Source: Persephonella marina EX-H1
GTDB taxonomy: Bacteria > Aquificota > Aquificia > Aquificales > Hydrogenothermaceae
Length of the DNA: 64,000 nucleotides
Reading direction: 5' to 3'
Assembly (NCBI RefSeq): GCF_000021565.1
Contig: NC_012440.1
Coordinates: 760,210-824,209 of the forward strand
Under the pieces are notes generated by a model. It was given only the letters and a program-made list of their open reading frames with translations. It did not search any database and was not told the origin of the DNA. The stretch's first letter is position 1; the number at the start of each line of letters is the position of its first letter. Positions 1 through 9,350 of the stretch are shown here, piece after piece. Made by a program: the position numbers and the translations under genes.

Positions 1-947
1 CATTCTTTTTCCTCTCTTCATTTACCATATCTACGCTTATTGTCCTATCAAAAGGTCAACAGCTTGGATGGTTTATGTCTGACACTATAGTTTATCTGAC
101 TGTTATATCTGTATTTTCACTTCTTTTATATATCCTATCCGAGATTGTCTCAAAGGAACCTTTAATTGATTTTTCAATATTCAGGATAAAAGAGTACTTT
201 GTTGGTATATCCGTTTTCTTCCTTGTTCTTGGATTTTCTATGTACCAGATCTTTTATCTTCTTCCACTGTATTTTGAGAGATTAAAAGGACTGTCAACAC
301 TTGATGCAGGTATCCATATACTCGGTTTTGCACTTTTTATAGCCCTTTTCTCACCTATAGCAGGTATTCTTTCTGACAAGATCGGTGAAAGGTATGTCCT
401 TTATATGGCTGTTACACTTTACCTTTTCAGCGCACTTTTTATACTGCCATCACTTGAGTATTTCACACCTAATCTTCAGGCAGCTTTACTTCTGATCCCA
501 CTTGGGATATCTATGGGGATGTTTTTTGCCCCTGTTACAACACTTGCCCTCAGAAATCTTGGTGAGAAAACATCTTTGGGAACAGGACTTCTCCACTACT
601 CAAGTTTTATAGGTGGTTCGTTTGGGACAGCTATAGCAACAAATGATCTTTACAGGTTTGGATATCAGCATTATGAAGGTATAAACAATATGCAGGATAC
701 ATCTTATGTTTTTGTATTCTTTGAAAAGTTTAAAGCCCTTTTTTCACAGATATTTGATATTGAAAAGGCTGAGAAATTATCACAGGCAATAATTTACAAA
801 ACGCAGTATCTTTATAGTATGAACTGGTCATTTCAGGACACATTTTTTGTTGCTGGATTATGGGGACTTTTAGGTGCTTTACCTGTTCTGATATTGGTCT
901 ATACTGATATTTTTAGAAAAAAGAGGATGAGTTATGAAAATACTTAG
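1..947 (+). CDS. MFS drug efflux pump, EmrB/QacA type (5' end outside window)
   Basis: This is an inner-membrane proton-driven multidrug exporter of the DHA2 (14-TM) family. The reading frame is open from base 3, so the start lies upstream; about 314 residues are visible. The first visible residues include LSKGQQLGWF, which resembles the loop after the central helices of EmrB proteins. Several strongly hydrophobic helices follow, and a cytoplasmic tail ends in RKKRMS. It overlaps the next gene by 14 bases, and that gene encodes an HlyD/EmrA adaptor, so the two probably form an EmrAB-type pump. The internal ATG at base 75 is not a credible start because homology continues upstream of it. The substrate cannot be read from the sequence. 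Confidence 0.85.
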   Translation, partial: FFFLSSFTISTLIVLSKGQQLGWFMSDTIVYLTVISVFSLLLYILSEIVSKEPLIDFSIFRIKEYFVGISVFFLVLGFSMYQIFYLLPLYFERLKGLSTLDAGIHILGFALFIALFSPIAGILSDKIGERYVLYMAVTLYLFSALFILPSLEYFTPNLQAALLLIPLGISMGMFFAPVTTLALRNLGEKTSLGTGLLHYSSFIGGSFGTAIATNDLYRFGYQHYEGINNMQDTSYVFVFFEKFKALFSQIFDIEKAEKLSQAIIYKTQYLYSMNWSFQDTFFVAGLWGLLGALPVLILVYTDIFRKKRMSYENT

Positions 948-2091
948 GCAGTACTGGATTGGCTTTCTGGTTATTCTACTACTTCTAACGTCAATCTATC
1001 TTATATACAGAAAGCTTTCCCAGAAGGAGATACCGCCTCATCTTATTGTTGGTGTAGGAAGGATTGATGGTGATCTGATAAGTCTGAATACAAAGTATGC
1101 AGGAAGGGTAAAGGAGATATTCGTTGAGGAAGGTAAAGAGGTTAAGAAAGGAGAGATAATCGCCGTCCTATCGGGAAAGGAGTATGAAGCTGAGCTTGAG
1201 GCTGTGAGGTACAACATAAAAGCTAAGGAAAAAGAGATAGAAGCTAAAGAGATAGAGCTTGAGATACTTAAAAAAACATTACCCGAGAATGTTAAGAAGG
1301 CAAGATCATCATTGAAGATAAACCTTTCCCTTCTAAAAGAGCTTGAGAAACAGATAGAGACAGTTAAGAGTATCGTTGAAAAGGATGAGAAAGATTATGA
1401 AAGATTTAAAAATCTTTATGAGAAGAAACTTATCCCTGAGGACAGACTTGAAAAGATAAAACTGAAGCTTGAGTCAGACAGAAATAGATTAAAGGGTTTT
1501 CTTGAAAAGAAAAAACAGATAATACAGCAGATTGATGCAGCAAAGAGCAGTCTAAAACAGGCTGAGGCTACAGTTAAAAAGATAGAGATACTTGAGAAAG
1601 GTATATCTGCACTTAAAATCGGTATCAATGCTTTAAAATCAAGGGAAAAACAGCTGATGGTTATACTTGATGAGCTTAAGATAAGATCTCCCGTAGATGG
1701 TTATATCGTTGATAAAATTGCTGATAAAGGTGAGGTTCTGGGAGAAGGGATGGTTGTTGCAACAGTTATTGATCCAGAGACACTGTATCTCAAGATATTT
1801 GTTGATACGATTAACAACGGGAAGATAAAAATAGGGGACAGGGCTTTGATATTTTTAGATGCCTATCCTGACAGACCTATTGAGGCAAGGGTTGTGAGAA
1901 TATCTCAGAGAGCTGAGTTTACCCCTAAAGAGGTTGCTGTAAAAGAGGACAGGATACAGAGAGTTTATGCTGTTCATATAAAGCCTTTAAAGGTAGAGCC
2001 TGTTCTTAAGCTCGGTCTTCCTGCTGTTGGTGTTATATCCATAACCGGAAAAGGACTTCCAAAAAGTTTGAAAGAACTGCCGGAGATATAA
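934..2091 (+). CDS. HlyD/EmrA-type membrane fusion (adaptor) protein
   Basis: This periplasmic adaptor (385 aa) links an inner-membrane exporter to an outer-membrane channel. It has one N-terminal TM helix (about residues 8-25). A split biotinyl-lipoyl-like hairpin follows (about 40-85, with the AGRVKEIFVEEGKEVKKGE pattern). A long Lys/Glu-rich coiled coil spans about 85-240, and the second lipoyl half and beta-barrel begin at about 250 (IRSPVDGYI). The gene overlaps the upstream MFS gene by 14 bases. It could serve the MFS pump, the downstream ABC-2 exporter, or both: E. coli ybhGFSR pairs an HlyD protein with the same ABC architecture. No outer-membrane TolC gene lies in this operon. Confidence 0.88.
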   Translation: MKILRQYWIGFLVILLLLTSIYLIYRKLSQKEIPPHLIVGVGRIDGDLISLNTKYAGRVKEIFVEEGKEVKKGEIIAVLSGKEYEAELEAVRYNIKAKEKEIEAKEIELEILKKTLPENVKKARSSLKINLSLLKELEKQIETVKSIVEKDEKDYERFKNLYEKKLIPEDRLEKIKLKLESDRNRLKGFLEKKKQIIQQIDAAKSSLKQAEATVKKIEILEKGISALKIGINALKSREKQLMVILDELKIRSPVDGYIVDKIADKGEVLGEGMVVATVIDPETLYLKIFVDTINNGKIKIGDRALIFLDAYPDRPIEARVVRISQRAEFTPKEVAVKEDRIQRVYAVHIKPLKVEPVLKLGLPAVGVISITGKGLPKSLKELPEI

Positions 2092-2092
2092 G

Positions 2093-3181
2093 GTGAGCTG
2101 GAAGGATTTTTTATTTCCTGTTACAGAGCTTGTATTTGTAGTTTTGATCTATTTCCTTCTCAGAAGATACACACCTGTTTTCACAGGTAAGATTAAAGAG
2201 ATCTTTTCAGTTCATGAGGAGAGGATTATATCCTTAAGGGAGTCTATAATAAAACTTCTTGATATATCTGTTTTTGTTCTTTTATTTAATATTCTTCTTG
2301 ATTTTCCTGTAATTGGAGAGTTTTTGAGGAATTATATACTTCCAATACTACACTCAAACATAATTGATACAGAGGCTATCAAACTAAGTTTTTACTCAAT
2401 ACTTAAAGGTTTTATAACATTTTACATACTTCTTCTTATAACAAGGATAATAAGAAAGATAATTGAGATATACATAACATACAGGGCAAAAGGTGAGGAT
2501 GTTGCATCAACCGTTGATATACTTGTTTACCACTTTGCACTTGTCCTTATATTTCTTATAACACTTTCAACTATGGGTATAACATGGAAGCTTCTTATAC
2601 CGATAGCAGGTGCACTTGGAATAGGGATAGGTTTTGGTATTCAGGATGTTGTGAACAACTTTATAAGCGGTTTTATCATACTTATAAGCAAAACTGTAAA
2701 AAGGGGTGACTGGATAACACTTGGTGATAACTTTGGTAAGGTTGTTGATATAGGAATAAGGACATCAACACTCAGAACACTTGATAATATTGATATAATC
2801 ATACCAAACTCACAGCTTGTATCAAATCAGCTTATTAACTGGTCTTATGTTGATCCCGTTGTGAGGGTTCATATACCTGTTGGTGTTTCTTACAGGTCTG
2901 ATGTTAACCTTGTTAAAGAGACACTCCTTGAGATCGCATTAGATACGCCATTTGTACTGGAGTCTCCCTCTCCGGAGGCGAGATTTATAGAGTTTGGAAG
3001 CAGCTCTCTAAACTTTGAACTTCTTGTCTGGATAAATGTTAAAAAGATACCTATACCCCTTGCAAAAAGCGAGCTGAACTACAGAATATGGTCTGCTTTT
3101 AAAGAAAAAGGCATAGAGATACCATTCCCACAGAGGGATGTATGGTTCAAAAATGAGCTTGTTATAAAAAAGAGTGAATAA
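2093..3181 (+). CDS. MscS-family mechanosensitive channel
   Basis: This small-conductance mechanosensitive channel (362 aa) releases solutes under hypo-osmotic stress. It has several N-terminal hydrophobic helices. The pore helix (about 170-200) is Gly/Ala-rich (GALGIGIGFGIQDVVNNFISG), the MscS TM3 pattern. The beta domain follows (RGDWITLGDNFGKVVDIGIRTSTLRT, then IIIPNSQL), as in MscS. The start is GTG one base after the upstream stop, so translation is coupled. Its place inside an export operon is unusual. A second MscS gene lies at 40156-41274 on the other strand. Confidence 0.9.
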   Translation: MSWKDFLFPVTELVFVVLIYFLLRRYTPVFTGKIKEIFSVHEERIISLRESIIKLLDISVFVLLFNILLDFPVIGEFLRNYILPILHSNIIDTEAIKLSFYSILKGFITFYILLLITRIIRKIIEIYITYRAKGEDVASTVDILVYHFALVLIFLITLSTMGITWKLLIPIAGALGIGIGFGIQDVVNNFISGFIILISKTVKRGDWITLGDNFGKVVDIGIRTSTLRTLDNIDIIIPNSQLVSNQLINWSYVDPVVRVHIPVGVSYRSDVNLVKETLLEIALDTPFVLESPSPEARFIEFGSSSLNFELLVWINVKKIPIPLAKSELNYRIWSAFKEKGIEIPFPQRDVWFKNELVIKKSE

Positions 3182-3183
3182 AA

Positions 3184-4797
3184 ATGGCAGACCTTGAAGT
3201 GATTAATGTTACAGTCAGATACAGAAAAAAGATAGGTATAAAGGATGCAACATTCTCAGCAAATGATGGGGAGATAATAGGACTTATAGGTGCTGATGGT
3301 TCTGGAAAAAGCTCTCTCTTACACTCAATTGCAGGTGTTATAAGGTTTGAAGGAAAGATAGTTTATAAGGGGATTGTATACACATCTCCTAAGGAAGCTG
3401 AACCTATTAAGAAATTTACAGGTCTTATGCCCCAGGGGATAGGTCTTGTGCTCTATCCTTTACTCACTGTAAAGGAGCATCTTGAGTTTTTTACAGCTAT
3501 AAGGAATATAAAGAAGGATGAGGAGTACTACAGGTACAGGGAAAGACTCCTTAAGATGGCTGGTCTTTACCAGTTCCAGAACAGAGAAGCAGGAAAGCTT
3601 AGTGGCGGAATGCAGCAAAAGCTCTCTCTAATATGTACGCTCATACACAGACCCAAGCTCCTTATACTTGATGAGCCTACAACAGGTGTTGATCCTTTAA
3701 GCAGGAGGGAGCTGTGGGAGATTATAGACCAGATAAGAAAGAAGGAACATATCATAGCTGTGATAAGTACAGGGTATATGCAGGAAGCTGAAAAGATGGA
3801 CAGGGTTCTTCTTTTTGAGGATGGAAAGATAATAGCTGAAGGAACCGCCGATCAGCTTAAGGAGTCTGTTAAGGAGTACACATATGTTGAGACTTCCTGT
3901 GAGGATGAGTGCTTCAGCTTTAACAGAAAGACATACTCACTCAAGCCTTTACCTGTTCCACATGAAAAACCTGATCTTGAGGCTGTTTTCTTTGTTAACA
4001 CACTGAAGAAGGTAAAGAGAATACCTGAGATACATATAGAGGAAAGGGAAACAGAGCTTGATATACCGGATATCGTTATGGAGGCGAAAGGTCTGACAAA
4101 GAGGTTTGGAAAGTTTACAGCTGTTGATAAGGTCAGTATGATTCTTAAAAAAGGTGAGATACTTGGACTTCTTGGTCCAAATGGAGCTGGAAAGACAACA
4201 TTTATAAAGATGCTTTTAGGTCTTTACCCCATTGATGAAGGGGAGCTTGAACTTCTTGGAAAGAAGATAAAAAGTCCACAGGACAGAATACAGCTTAAAA
4301 GTATGATAGGTTATGTCAGTCAGAGATTTTCACTTTATAAGGATATGACGGTCAGGGAGAATCTACTTTACTTTGCAAATCTCCACAAAATACCCCCATC
4401 AAAATCCTTAAACAGGATAAAAAGACTTTCCGAGAGTTTAGGTTTTTCACAGTATCTTGATTATCTACCTACAGAACTTCCCATAGGTATAAACCAGAGA
4501 TTTTCCGTAGCAGCAGCTATACTTCATGAACCTGTTGTTCTTTTTTTAGACGAGCCTACAAGTGGGGTTGATGCTGTGGCAAGGGCACAGTTCTGGAAGC
4601 TTGTACACCAGCTCAGGGACAAATGGGGTATATCAATACTTGTTACAACACACTATATGAGTGAGGCTGAATACTGTGACAGGGTTGTTCTTTTAAGACA
4701 GGGTAAGAAGGTCGTTGATGATACCGTTGAAAATCTTCATAGAAAATTCCCTGAAGCAGAAAGTTTTGAGGATATATTTGTCAGATTTTACAGATAG
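3184..4797 (+). CDS. ABC exporter ATPase with two fused nucleotide-binding domains (YbhF type)
   Basis: This cytoplasmic ATPase (537 aa) carries both NBDs of an ABC-2 exporter in one chain. NBD1 has Walker A GADGSGKS (36-43), signature LSGGM (139-143) and Walker B LLILDE (about 159-164). NBD2 has Walker A GPNGAGKT (331-338), a degenerate signature LPIGI (about 432-436) and Walker B VVLFLDE (about 451-457). The H-loop His is absent from NBD1 (STGYMQEAE) but present in NBD2 (TTHYM, H490). So one composite site is probably weak; E. coli YbhF, as I recall, has the same asymmetry. Its partners are the two ABC-2 permeases at 5238 and 6344. An arsC gene lies between them. Confidence 0.9.
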   Translation: MADLEVINVTVRYRKKIGIKDATFSANDGEIIGLIGADGSGKSSLLHSIAGVIRFEGKIVYKGIVYTSPKEAEPIKKFTGLMPQGIGLVLYPLLTVKEHLEFFTAIRNIKKDEEYYRYRERLLKMAGLYQFQNREAGKLSGGMQQKLSLICTLIHRPKLLILDEPTTGVDPLSRRELWEIIDQIRKKEHIIAVISTGYMQEAEKMDRVLLFEDGKIIAEGTADQLKESVKEYTYVETSCEDECFSFNRKTYSLKPLPVPHEKPDLEAVFFVNTLKKVKRIPEIHIEERETELDIPDIVMEAKGLTKRFGKFTAVDKVSMILKKGEILGLLGPNGAGKTTFIKMLLGLYPIDEGELELLGKKIKSPQDRIQLKSMIGYVSQRFSLYKDMTVRENLLYFANLHKIPPSKSLNRIKRLSESLGFSQYLDYLPTELPIGINQRFSVAAAILHEPVVLFLDEPTSGVDAVARAQFWKLVHQLRDKWGISILVTTHYMSEAEYCDRVVLLRQGKKVVDDTVENLHRKFPEAESFEDIFVRFYR

Positions 4798-4805
4798 GAG
4801 GTTTT

Positions 4806-5228
4806 ATGGAGACAAAGATAGCGTTTATATGCACAGGAAACTCAGCAAGAAGCCAGATGGCTGAAGGTTTCTGCAAGTATTACGCAGAAATCTCAGGTAA
4901 AGATATAGCTGTTTACTCGGCAGGCTCCAGCCCATCAGGTTATATACATCCATTATCTGTAAAGGTGATGCTTGAGAAAGGTATAGATATATCCGGACAG
5001 AGATCAAAATCCCTTGATGATATACCTTTAAATAAGATTGATTATCTGATCACCTTATGCTCAGATGCTGAGAAAAACTGTCCTGTGGTCAGCTGTAAAA
5101 ACGTTTTTCACTGGAATCTGCCCGATCCGGCAGAGGCTTCAGGAACGGAAGAGGAAAGACTGGTTATATTCAGGAATGTAAGGGATATTATAGAGAATAA
5201 GATACTGGATCTATTAAAAATTATTTAA
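4806..5228 (+). CDS. arsC: Arsenate reductase, low-molecular-weight phosphatase fold (thioredoxin-coupled type)
   Basis: This cytoplasmic enzyme (140 aa) reduces arsenate to arsenite. The phosphatase loop CTGNSAR gives C9 and R15, and the DP motif is in WNLPDPAE. C85 and C92 (CSDAEKNC) are seven residues apart, matching the redox pair C82/C89 of thioredoxin-coupled ArsC. Presence of that pair argues for an arsenate reductase over a plain tyrosine phosphatase. There is one extra Cys at 97. A GGAGGT ribosome site precedes the ATG. The gene sits between the ABC ATPase and its permeases, with no arsR, arsB or acr3 gene in view. Confidence 0.87.
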   Translation: METKIAFICTGNSARSQMAEGFCKYYAEISGKDIAVYSAGSSPSGYIHPLSVKVMLEKGIDISGQRSKSLDDIPLNKIDYLITLCSDAEKNCPVVSCKNVFHWNLPDPAEASGTEEERLVIFRNVRDIIENKILDLLKII

Positions 5229-5237
5229 GGGTGAAGA

Positions 5238-6347
5238 TTGAACAGAGGTGTTATTAAAGCTTATATAATAAAGGAGCTTTCAGAGCTTTTTAGATCAAAG
5301 ATAATAATAATGGTCTATCTTATGCCCTCAATGGTTATGTTCCTTTTTGGTAATGGGATAAAGATGGAGGTAAAAAATGCAGACACGGTTATATTAGACC
5401 ACGACAGATCAAAACTGTCTTTACAGATGATCTCAAAATTTGAACACTCAAAATACTTCAATACAAAAGTTCTCAATATCACAGAGAAAGAAGCGATTGA
5501 TAGAATGAAAAGAGGGGAGATAAGCATACTTATAATAATCCCTGAGGGTTTTGAGAGGAAGGTTCTTAAAAACCAGAAAACGGAGATAGGCGTTTTTGTT
5601 GATGCCGCTTTCCCTATGAGAGGGATGACTATGGAGAGTTATGTTGAGGGTGTTCTGTACCAGATAATGGAGGAAACGGCAAGGGAGAAGATCAGCCTTG
5701 TAAAGATAAACCAGAGAAATCTTTTCAATCAGGCTATGAGAGATGAGGATGCTATAGTTCCAGGATTGTTCGGGATAATACTTCTTGTTGCCCCTGCCAT
5801 ACTTTCAGCACTTCTAATTGTAAAAGAGAAGGAAACTGGAACAATTTTTAACTTTTATTCCTCACCTGTAAAAAAGATAGATTTTCTTGTAGCAAAACTT
5901 ACCCCTGTTTTTTTCCTACACTCAATAAATATCTTTATACTCTTCCTCTGGGCTACTTATGTTTTTAATGTTCCATTTAGAGGAAACTTCTTAATATTCT
6001 GGCTTGTTTCTGAGATATATATAATAATAAGTCTTTCAATAGGTCTTCTGGTTTCTATTGTTACAAGGACACAGATAGTGGCACTTCTGGCTGTTATTAT
6101 TATAACGATCATCCCCGGCTTTCTTTACTCTGGAATTATGATGCCTATATCTTCAATGAAAGGTGAGGCTTACATTGAGGCACATCTTTTCCCTGTTATG
6201 TACTACAACCATATTATCTATGACACATTTCTGATAGGACAGGGATTCTCCTCACCTAAGAATGTTCTTTATCTGATTATTCTTATATTTTACGGCCTGA
6301 CACTTCTTATAGTAGGAAGTCTTCTGATGAAGAAGGAAATGAGATGA
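5238..6347 (+). CDS. ABC-2 type export permease (YbhS/YbhR family), first subunit
   Basis: This inner-membrane permease (369 aa) has the ABC-2 plan: one N-terminal helix, a large extracytoplasmic domain (about 45-170) and five or six C-terminal helices. The intracellular coupling segment is VKEKETGTIFNFYSSPV, typical of the family. The start codon is TTG, ten bases after arsC stops, with GGGTG just upstream. It overlaps the next permease by ATGA, so the two are likely made as a heterodimer served by the double ATPase at 3184-4797. Confidence 0.87.
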   Translation: MNRGVIKAYIIKELSELFRSKIIIMVYLMPSMVMFLFGNGIKMEVKNADTVILDHDRSKLSLQMISKFEHSKYFNTKVLNITEKEAIDRMKRGEISILIIIPEGFERKVLKNQKTEIGVFVDAAFPMRGMTMESYVEGVLYQIMEETAREKISLVKINQRNLFNQAMRDEDAIVPGLFGIILLVAPAILSALLIVKEKETGTIFNFYSSPVKKIDFLVAKLTPVFFLHSINIFILFLWATYVFNVPFRGNFLIFWLVSEIYIIISLSIGLLVSIVTRTQIVALLAVIIITIIPGFLYSGIMMPISSMKGEAYIEAHLFPVMYYNHIIYDTFLIGQGFSSPKNVLYLIILIFYGLTLLIVGSLLMKKEMR

Positions 6348-7420
6348 GAGTTTTTACAGCTATTTTTTTAAAGGAGATAGTTACATTCCTGAGGAACTGG
6401 GGTCTTGTAATTGTCCTGATATACTCCTTTACACTTGATGTTTATATAGCAGGTCAGGGTTTTGAGGTTAAACCGAGGAATGTTTCTGTAGGCTATGTTG
6501 ATTACAGCTCAGGTGTGATATCAAAAAAGATACTGTCACATCTTCATTCACCGGAGTTTAAAGAGCCTGTAAGGTTTAACTCCCAGGAAGAGCTCAGCAG
6601 AGCTATATTTAACAGGGAGATAATTGTTGGTCTTGTATTTGAACCTGATTTTGAGAAAAATTTTTATGAGGGAAAGGCAACACTCAACATCCTTTTAGAC
6701 TCAACAGCAGCAGCACAGGCGTATATAACACTGTCATATCTGAGAAATATTATTCTGAGATTTTACAAGTATGAGATTCATGTTGAGATAAAAACACATA
6801 AGCTTTTTAACCAGAATGCAGACACAAGGAAATTTATCTCATTCTCAGAGTTCCTCTCAATAGTGACACTTATAGGTGTTATTCTTTCAGCTGTTGTCTT
6901 TGTGAGGGAAAAGGAGAACGGGACATGGGATATAATGCTTTTAACACCTGTTGATCCAAAGCTTATAATACTTGCAAAAACATTCTCTCAGATGGTCATT
7001 GTTATGGCTGGAACTGTTGTATCTGTCGGGACGGTTCTGTTTGGTGTTTTTGATGTTCCTATAAATGGAAGCTTTACAGTTTTTATACTCTTCACATTTG
7101 CATTTCTTTTTGCGGTAACAGGTATAGGTCTTTTTATAGCATCTGTAGCAAGAAGTATGCTTCAGGTTGCCCAGCTTTCTGTTGTTATCATGATGCCTAT
7201 GATCTTTTTAAGTGGTGCATGGACTCCTATACATTCAATGCATCCATTTATCCAGTACCTGTCTTATATATCCCCCCTCAGATACTATATAGAGGGTAGT
7301 TTAAGTATATTTTTTAGAGGAATCCACTCTTCAGATCTAATCCCTTACTTTGTTGCATTGACAGTTCTTAGTGTAGCCCTTTACATATTTGGGTTCAGAA
7401 AGATAGGAAAGCTTTTTTAA
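6344..7420 (+). CDS. ABC-2 type export permease (YbhS/YbhR family), second subunit
   Basis: This permease (358 aa) is a paralogue of the gene just upstream. It has an N-terminal helix, an extracytoplasmic domain, and C-terminal helices including the coupling segment VREKENGTWDIMLLTPV. The conserved proline-rich region MPMIFLSGAWTPIHSMHP is typical of drug-export ABC-2 subunits. It starts in the ATGA overlap with its partner and ends the operon. A short dyad that may act as a weak terminator follows its stop. Confidence 0.87.
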   Translation: MRVFTAIFLKEIVTFLRNWGLVIVLIYSFTLDVYIAGQGFEVKPRNVSVGYVDYSSGVISKKILSHLHSPEFKEPVRFNSQEELSRAIFNREIIVGLVFEPDFEKNFYEGKATLNILLDSTAAAQAYITLSYLRNIILRFYKYEIHVEIKTHKLFNQNADTRKFISFSEFLSIVTLIGVILSAVVFVREKENGTWDIMLLTPVDPKLIILAKTFSQMVIVMAGTVVSVGTVLFGVFDVPINGSFTVFILFTFAFLFAVTGIGLFIASVARSMLQVAQLSVVIMMPMIFLSGAWTPIHSMHPFIQYLSYISPLRYYIEGSLSIFFRGIHSSDLIPYFVALTVLSVALYIFGFRKIGKLF

Positions 7421-7460
7421 GACATCCTTCTGTCTTAGATTTAATATTTTTTTTAAAAAA
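7418..7460 (+). terminator. Possible weak terminator after export operon
   Basis: AAGACA (7419-7424) and TGTCTT (7431-7436) form a six-base-pair stem around a six-base loop. It is followed after some AT-rich bases by a run of eight T (7448-7455). The stem is short and AT-rich, so the call is tentative. Confidence 0.35.
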
Positions 7461-7501
7461 GCCGAACTGTATTTAAGACAATCAATTTTAAGGAGAGTGA
7501 T

Positions 7502-8359
7502 ATGGGAAAGATTGTAGGTCTTGTAAACCAGAAGGGAGGTGCTGGAAAGAGCAGTATTACAAATGCTCTTTCAAATGAGTTTGCAAGAAGGGGTTACAGG
7601 GTTCTTGTTGTTGATTACGACCCACAGGGAACCCAGACAATGCTATTCGGTTACAACAGACTTTCACAGTTTATAGGCACAGAGCATGATATGACAAATA
7701 TCTTTAACGGAAAGGATCTAAACCCCATATCTGTTAAGGAAAATCTTGATCTTTTACCTGCAAACCCAAATCTGAGAGAGGAAGCTGAAAGCGGAAAGAT
7801 GGGAAAAGAGCTTGTTCTTTCAAACTTTCTGAGAGGTGGATTTGGTAAAAAAGGTATAGCGGAGGATTACGATATCGTTTTTATAGACTCACCTGCTGAT
7901 TCTGGTGCTTTAACTGTAGGAACGATAGCTGCAAGCGATTATGTTCTTATACCTACAAGGCTGACTTTTGTTGACTCAACAGGACTTGTTGGGACTCTCC
8001 AGACAATCATACAGGCTGTTATCACATTCAGACTTGATCTCTCAATTCTTGGATTTATACCTGTAGCTTACAAATCAAGACTGAGAGAGCATAACGATGT
8101 TCTTGCCTCACTGAAAACGACGATACCCCAGATACTATCAAAGCATGATTTTATAAAAACAGCTTCTGAGGAGCTTTTCCTTGAGCCTTTAAAAGACCGT
8201 ATAGCATGGGCTGAGGCAGCAGGGAAAAGGGTCTCAATCAGGGAGTATATAGAGAAGGAGAAAAAAGGTCAGAGGGATATACTTCTCTCACTTGAGAACA
8301 TAACTGATGAGATTATAAGAAGGGTTATGATCCATTCAGAGATTGGTGTGGAGGTGTAA
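7502..8359 (+). CDS. parA: ParA-type partition ATPase
   Basis: This cytoplasmic DNA-partition ATPase (285 aa) works with the ParB encoded four bases downstream. The deviant Walker A KGGAGKS is at residues 11-17, and Walker A' (VVDYDPQGTQT) and Walker B (VFIDSPAD) follow. An AAGGAGAG ribosome site precedes the ATG. ParA/MinD-type ATPases share this fold, but pairing with parB supports partition. It is adjacent to, and upstream of, the type II secretion operon, with no origin-like sequences visible nearby. Confidence 0.88.
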   Translation: MGKIVGLVNQKGGAGKSSITNALSNEFARRGYRVLVVDYDPQGTQTMLFGYNRLSQFIGTEHDMTNIFNGKDLNPISVKENLDLLPANPNLREEAESGKMGKELVLSNFLRGGFGKKGIAEDYDIVFIDSPADSGALTVGTIAASDYVLIPTRLTFVDSTGLVGTLQTIIQAVITFRLDLSILGFIPVAYKSRLREHNDVLASLKTTIPQILSKHDFIKTASEELFLEPLKDRIAWAEAAGKRVSIREYIEKEKKGQRDILLSLENITDEIIRRVMIHSEIGVEV

Positions 8360-8362
8360 GTT

Positions 8363-9316
8363 ATGGATTTAGGAATTTTTGATGATATTCTTGAAACACC
8401 AAAGGCAAAGAAGATAAAAGAGATAAAACAGACTATAGAAGAGGTCAAACCTGAAGAGATACCTATATCCAGGATAAAGAGTCCAAGATTCCACGACAGA
8501 AGTTATGTCTCACAGGAAAGGATAGCATCCCTTGCTGAGAATATTAAGGAGTTTGGACTTGCCCAGCCTATAGTTGTAAGGAAGCTTGAAGATGGAAGTT
8601 ATGAGAGGGTGATAGGTTATATAAGACTGAAGGCATTTGAGTATCTTGGAAGGGATAAAATCCCGGCGATAGTTCTTGATATAGATGAGGAAACAGCACT
8701 TGCACTTATGATATCTGAGAACGCCCAGAGGGAAGACCTTAACGATTACGACAAGCTTATGTCACATCTTGAGTATCTCTCCTTCATACTTGGAACTGAT
8801 AAAGATGAGGTTATAAGGGTTGCAAGAAAGATATTTAACTACATATCAGGAAATATTAAGGAGCTTCCAGATGAGGACAGGAGAAGGGGTCAGGTGATAG
8901 AAAAGACACTCCAGAAACTTAGCGGAACAAACCTCAGAACCTTTATAGAGAGACTTAAGATCTTAAATGTTGCTGAGGAGATAAAGGATGCTATAAAAAA
9001 ATACGGCTGGTCTTACAGCCTCGCCATAGAGGTAAACAAACTGAGAAGCTACCCTGATAAGATGAGACAGCTTATTGATGAGATCATCATGAATGATCTT
9101 ACAAAAAAGGAGGTTGAGATAAGGGTCAGAGAGATACTTGGTGAGGAAGCGGCAAAAAGGGTTAAAAATCCGTTTAAGGAGTCCTTCAGGGAGATAAACA
9201 AAAAGGTTTCCAGAATTTACAGTAAACTACCTGAGAAGGAGAGAAGTAAGGTTGAGAGAATTATACAGAAAAAGCTCTCAGAGATAGAACAGTTACTTGA
9301 AAGGTATGAGATTTAA
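8363..9316 (+). CDS. parB: ParB-type partition protein, non-canonical CTP-binding motif
   Basis: This DNA-binding partner of ParA has 317 aa. The ParB/Srx-like N-terminal domain shows the LAENIKEFGLAQPIVV and ENAQREDLN motifs (the latter matches the canonical ENLQREDLN). The usual GERRxRA motif reads GYIRLKA here, so the CTP-binding arginines are partly replaced. A central helix-turn-helix region and a basic coiled C-terminus follow. It lies four bases after parA. A full parS palindrome was not found in the window. It may be a plasmid-type or accessory ParB instead of the main chromosomal Spo0J. Confidence 0.82.
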   Translation: MDLGIFDDILETPKAKKIKEIKQTIEEVKPEEIPISRIKSPRFHDRSYVSQERIASLAENIKEFGLAQPIVVRKLEDGSYERVIGYIRLKAFEYLGRDKIPAIVLDIDEETALALMISENAQREDLNDYDKLMSHLEYLSFILGTDKDEVIRVARKIFNYISGNIKELPDEDRRRGQVIEKTLQKLSGTNLRTFIERLKILNVAEEIKDAIKKYGWSYSLAIEVNKLRSYPDKMRQLIDEIIMNDLTKKEVEIRVREILGEEAAKRVKNPFKESFREINKKVSRIYSKLPEKERSKVERIIQKKLSEIEQLLERYEI

Positions 9317-9323
9317 GTATAAT
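9297..9323 (+). promoter_or_regulatory. Possible promoter of the type II secretion operon
   Basis: TTGAAA (9297-9302) and TATAAT (9318-9323) are 15 bases apart, overlapping the end of parB and 28 bases before gspG. The -10 is perfect but the spacer is short, so the -35 is uncertain. The operon could also read through from parAB. Confidence 0.4.
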
Positions 9324-9350
9324 TTTATAAAAACTGTTTAAGGAGAGGAT

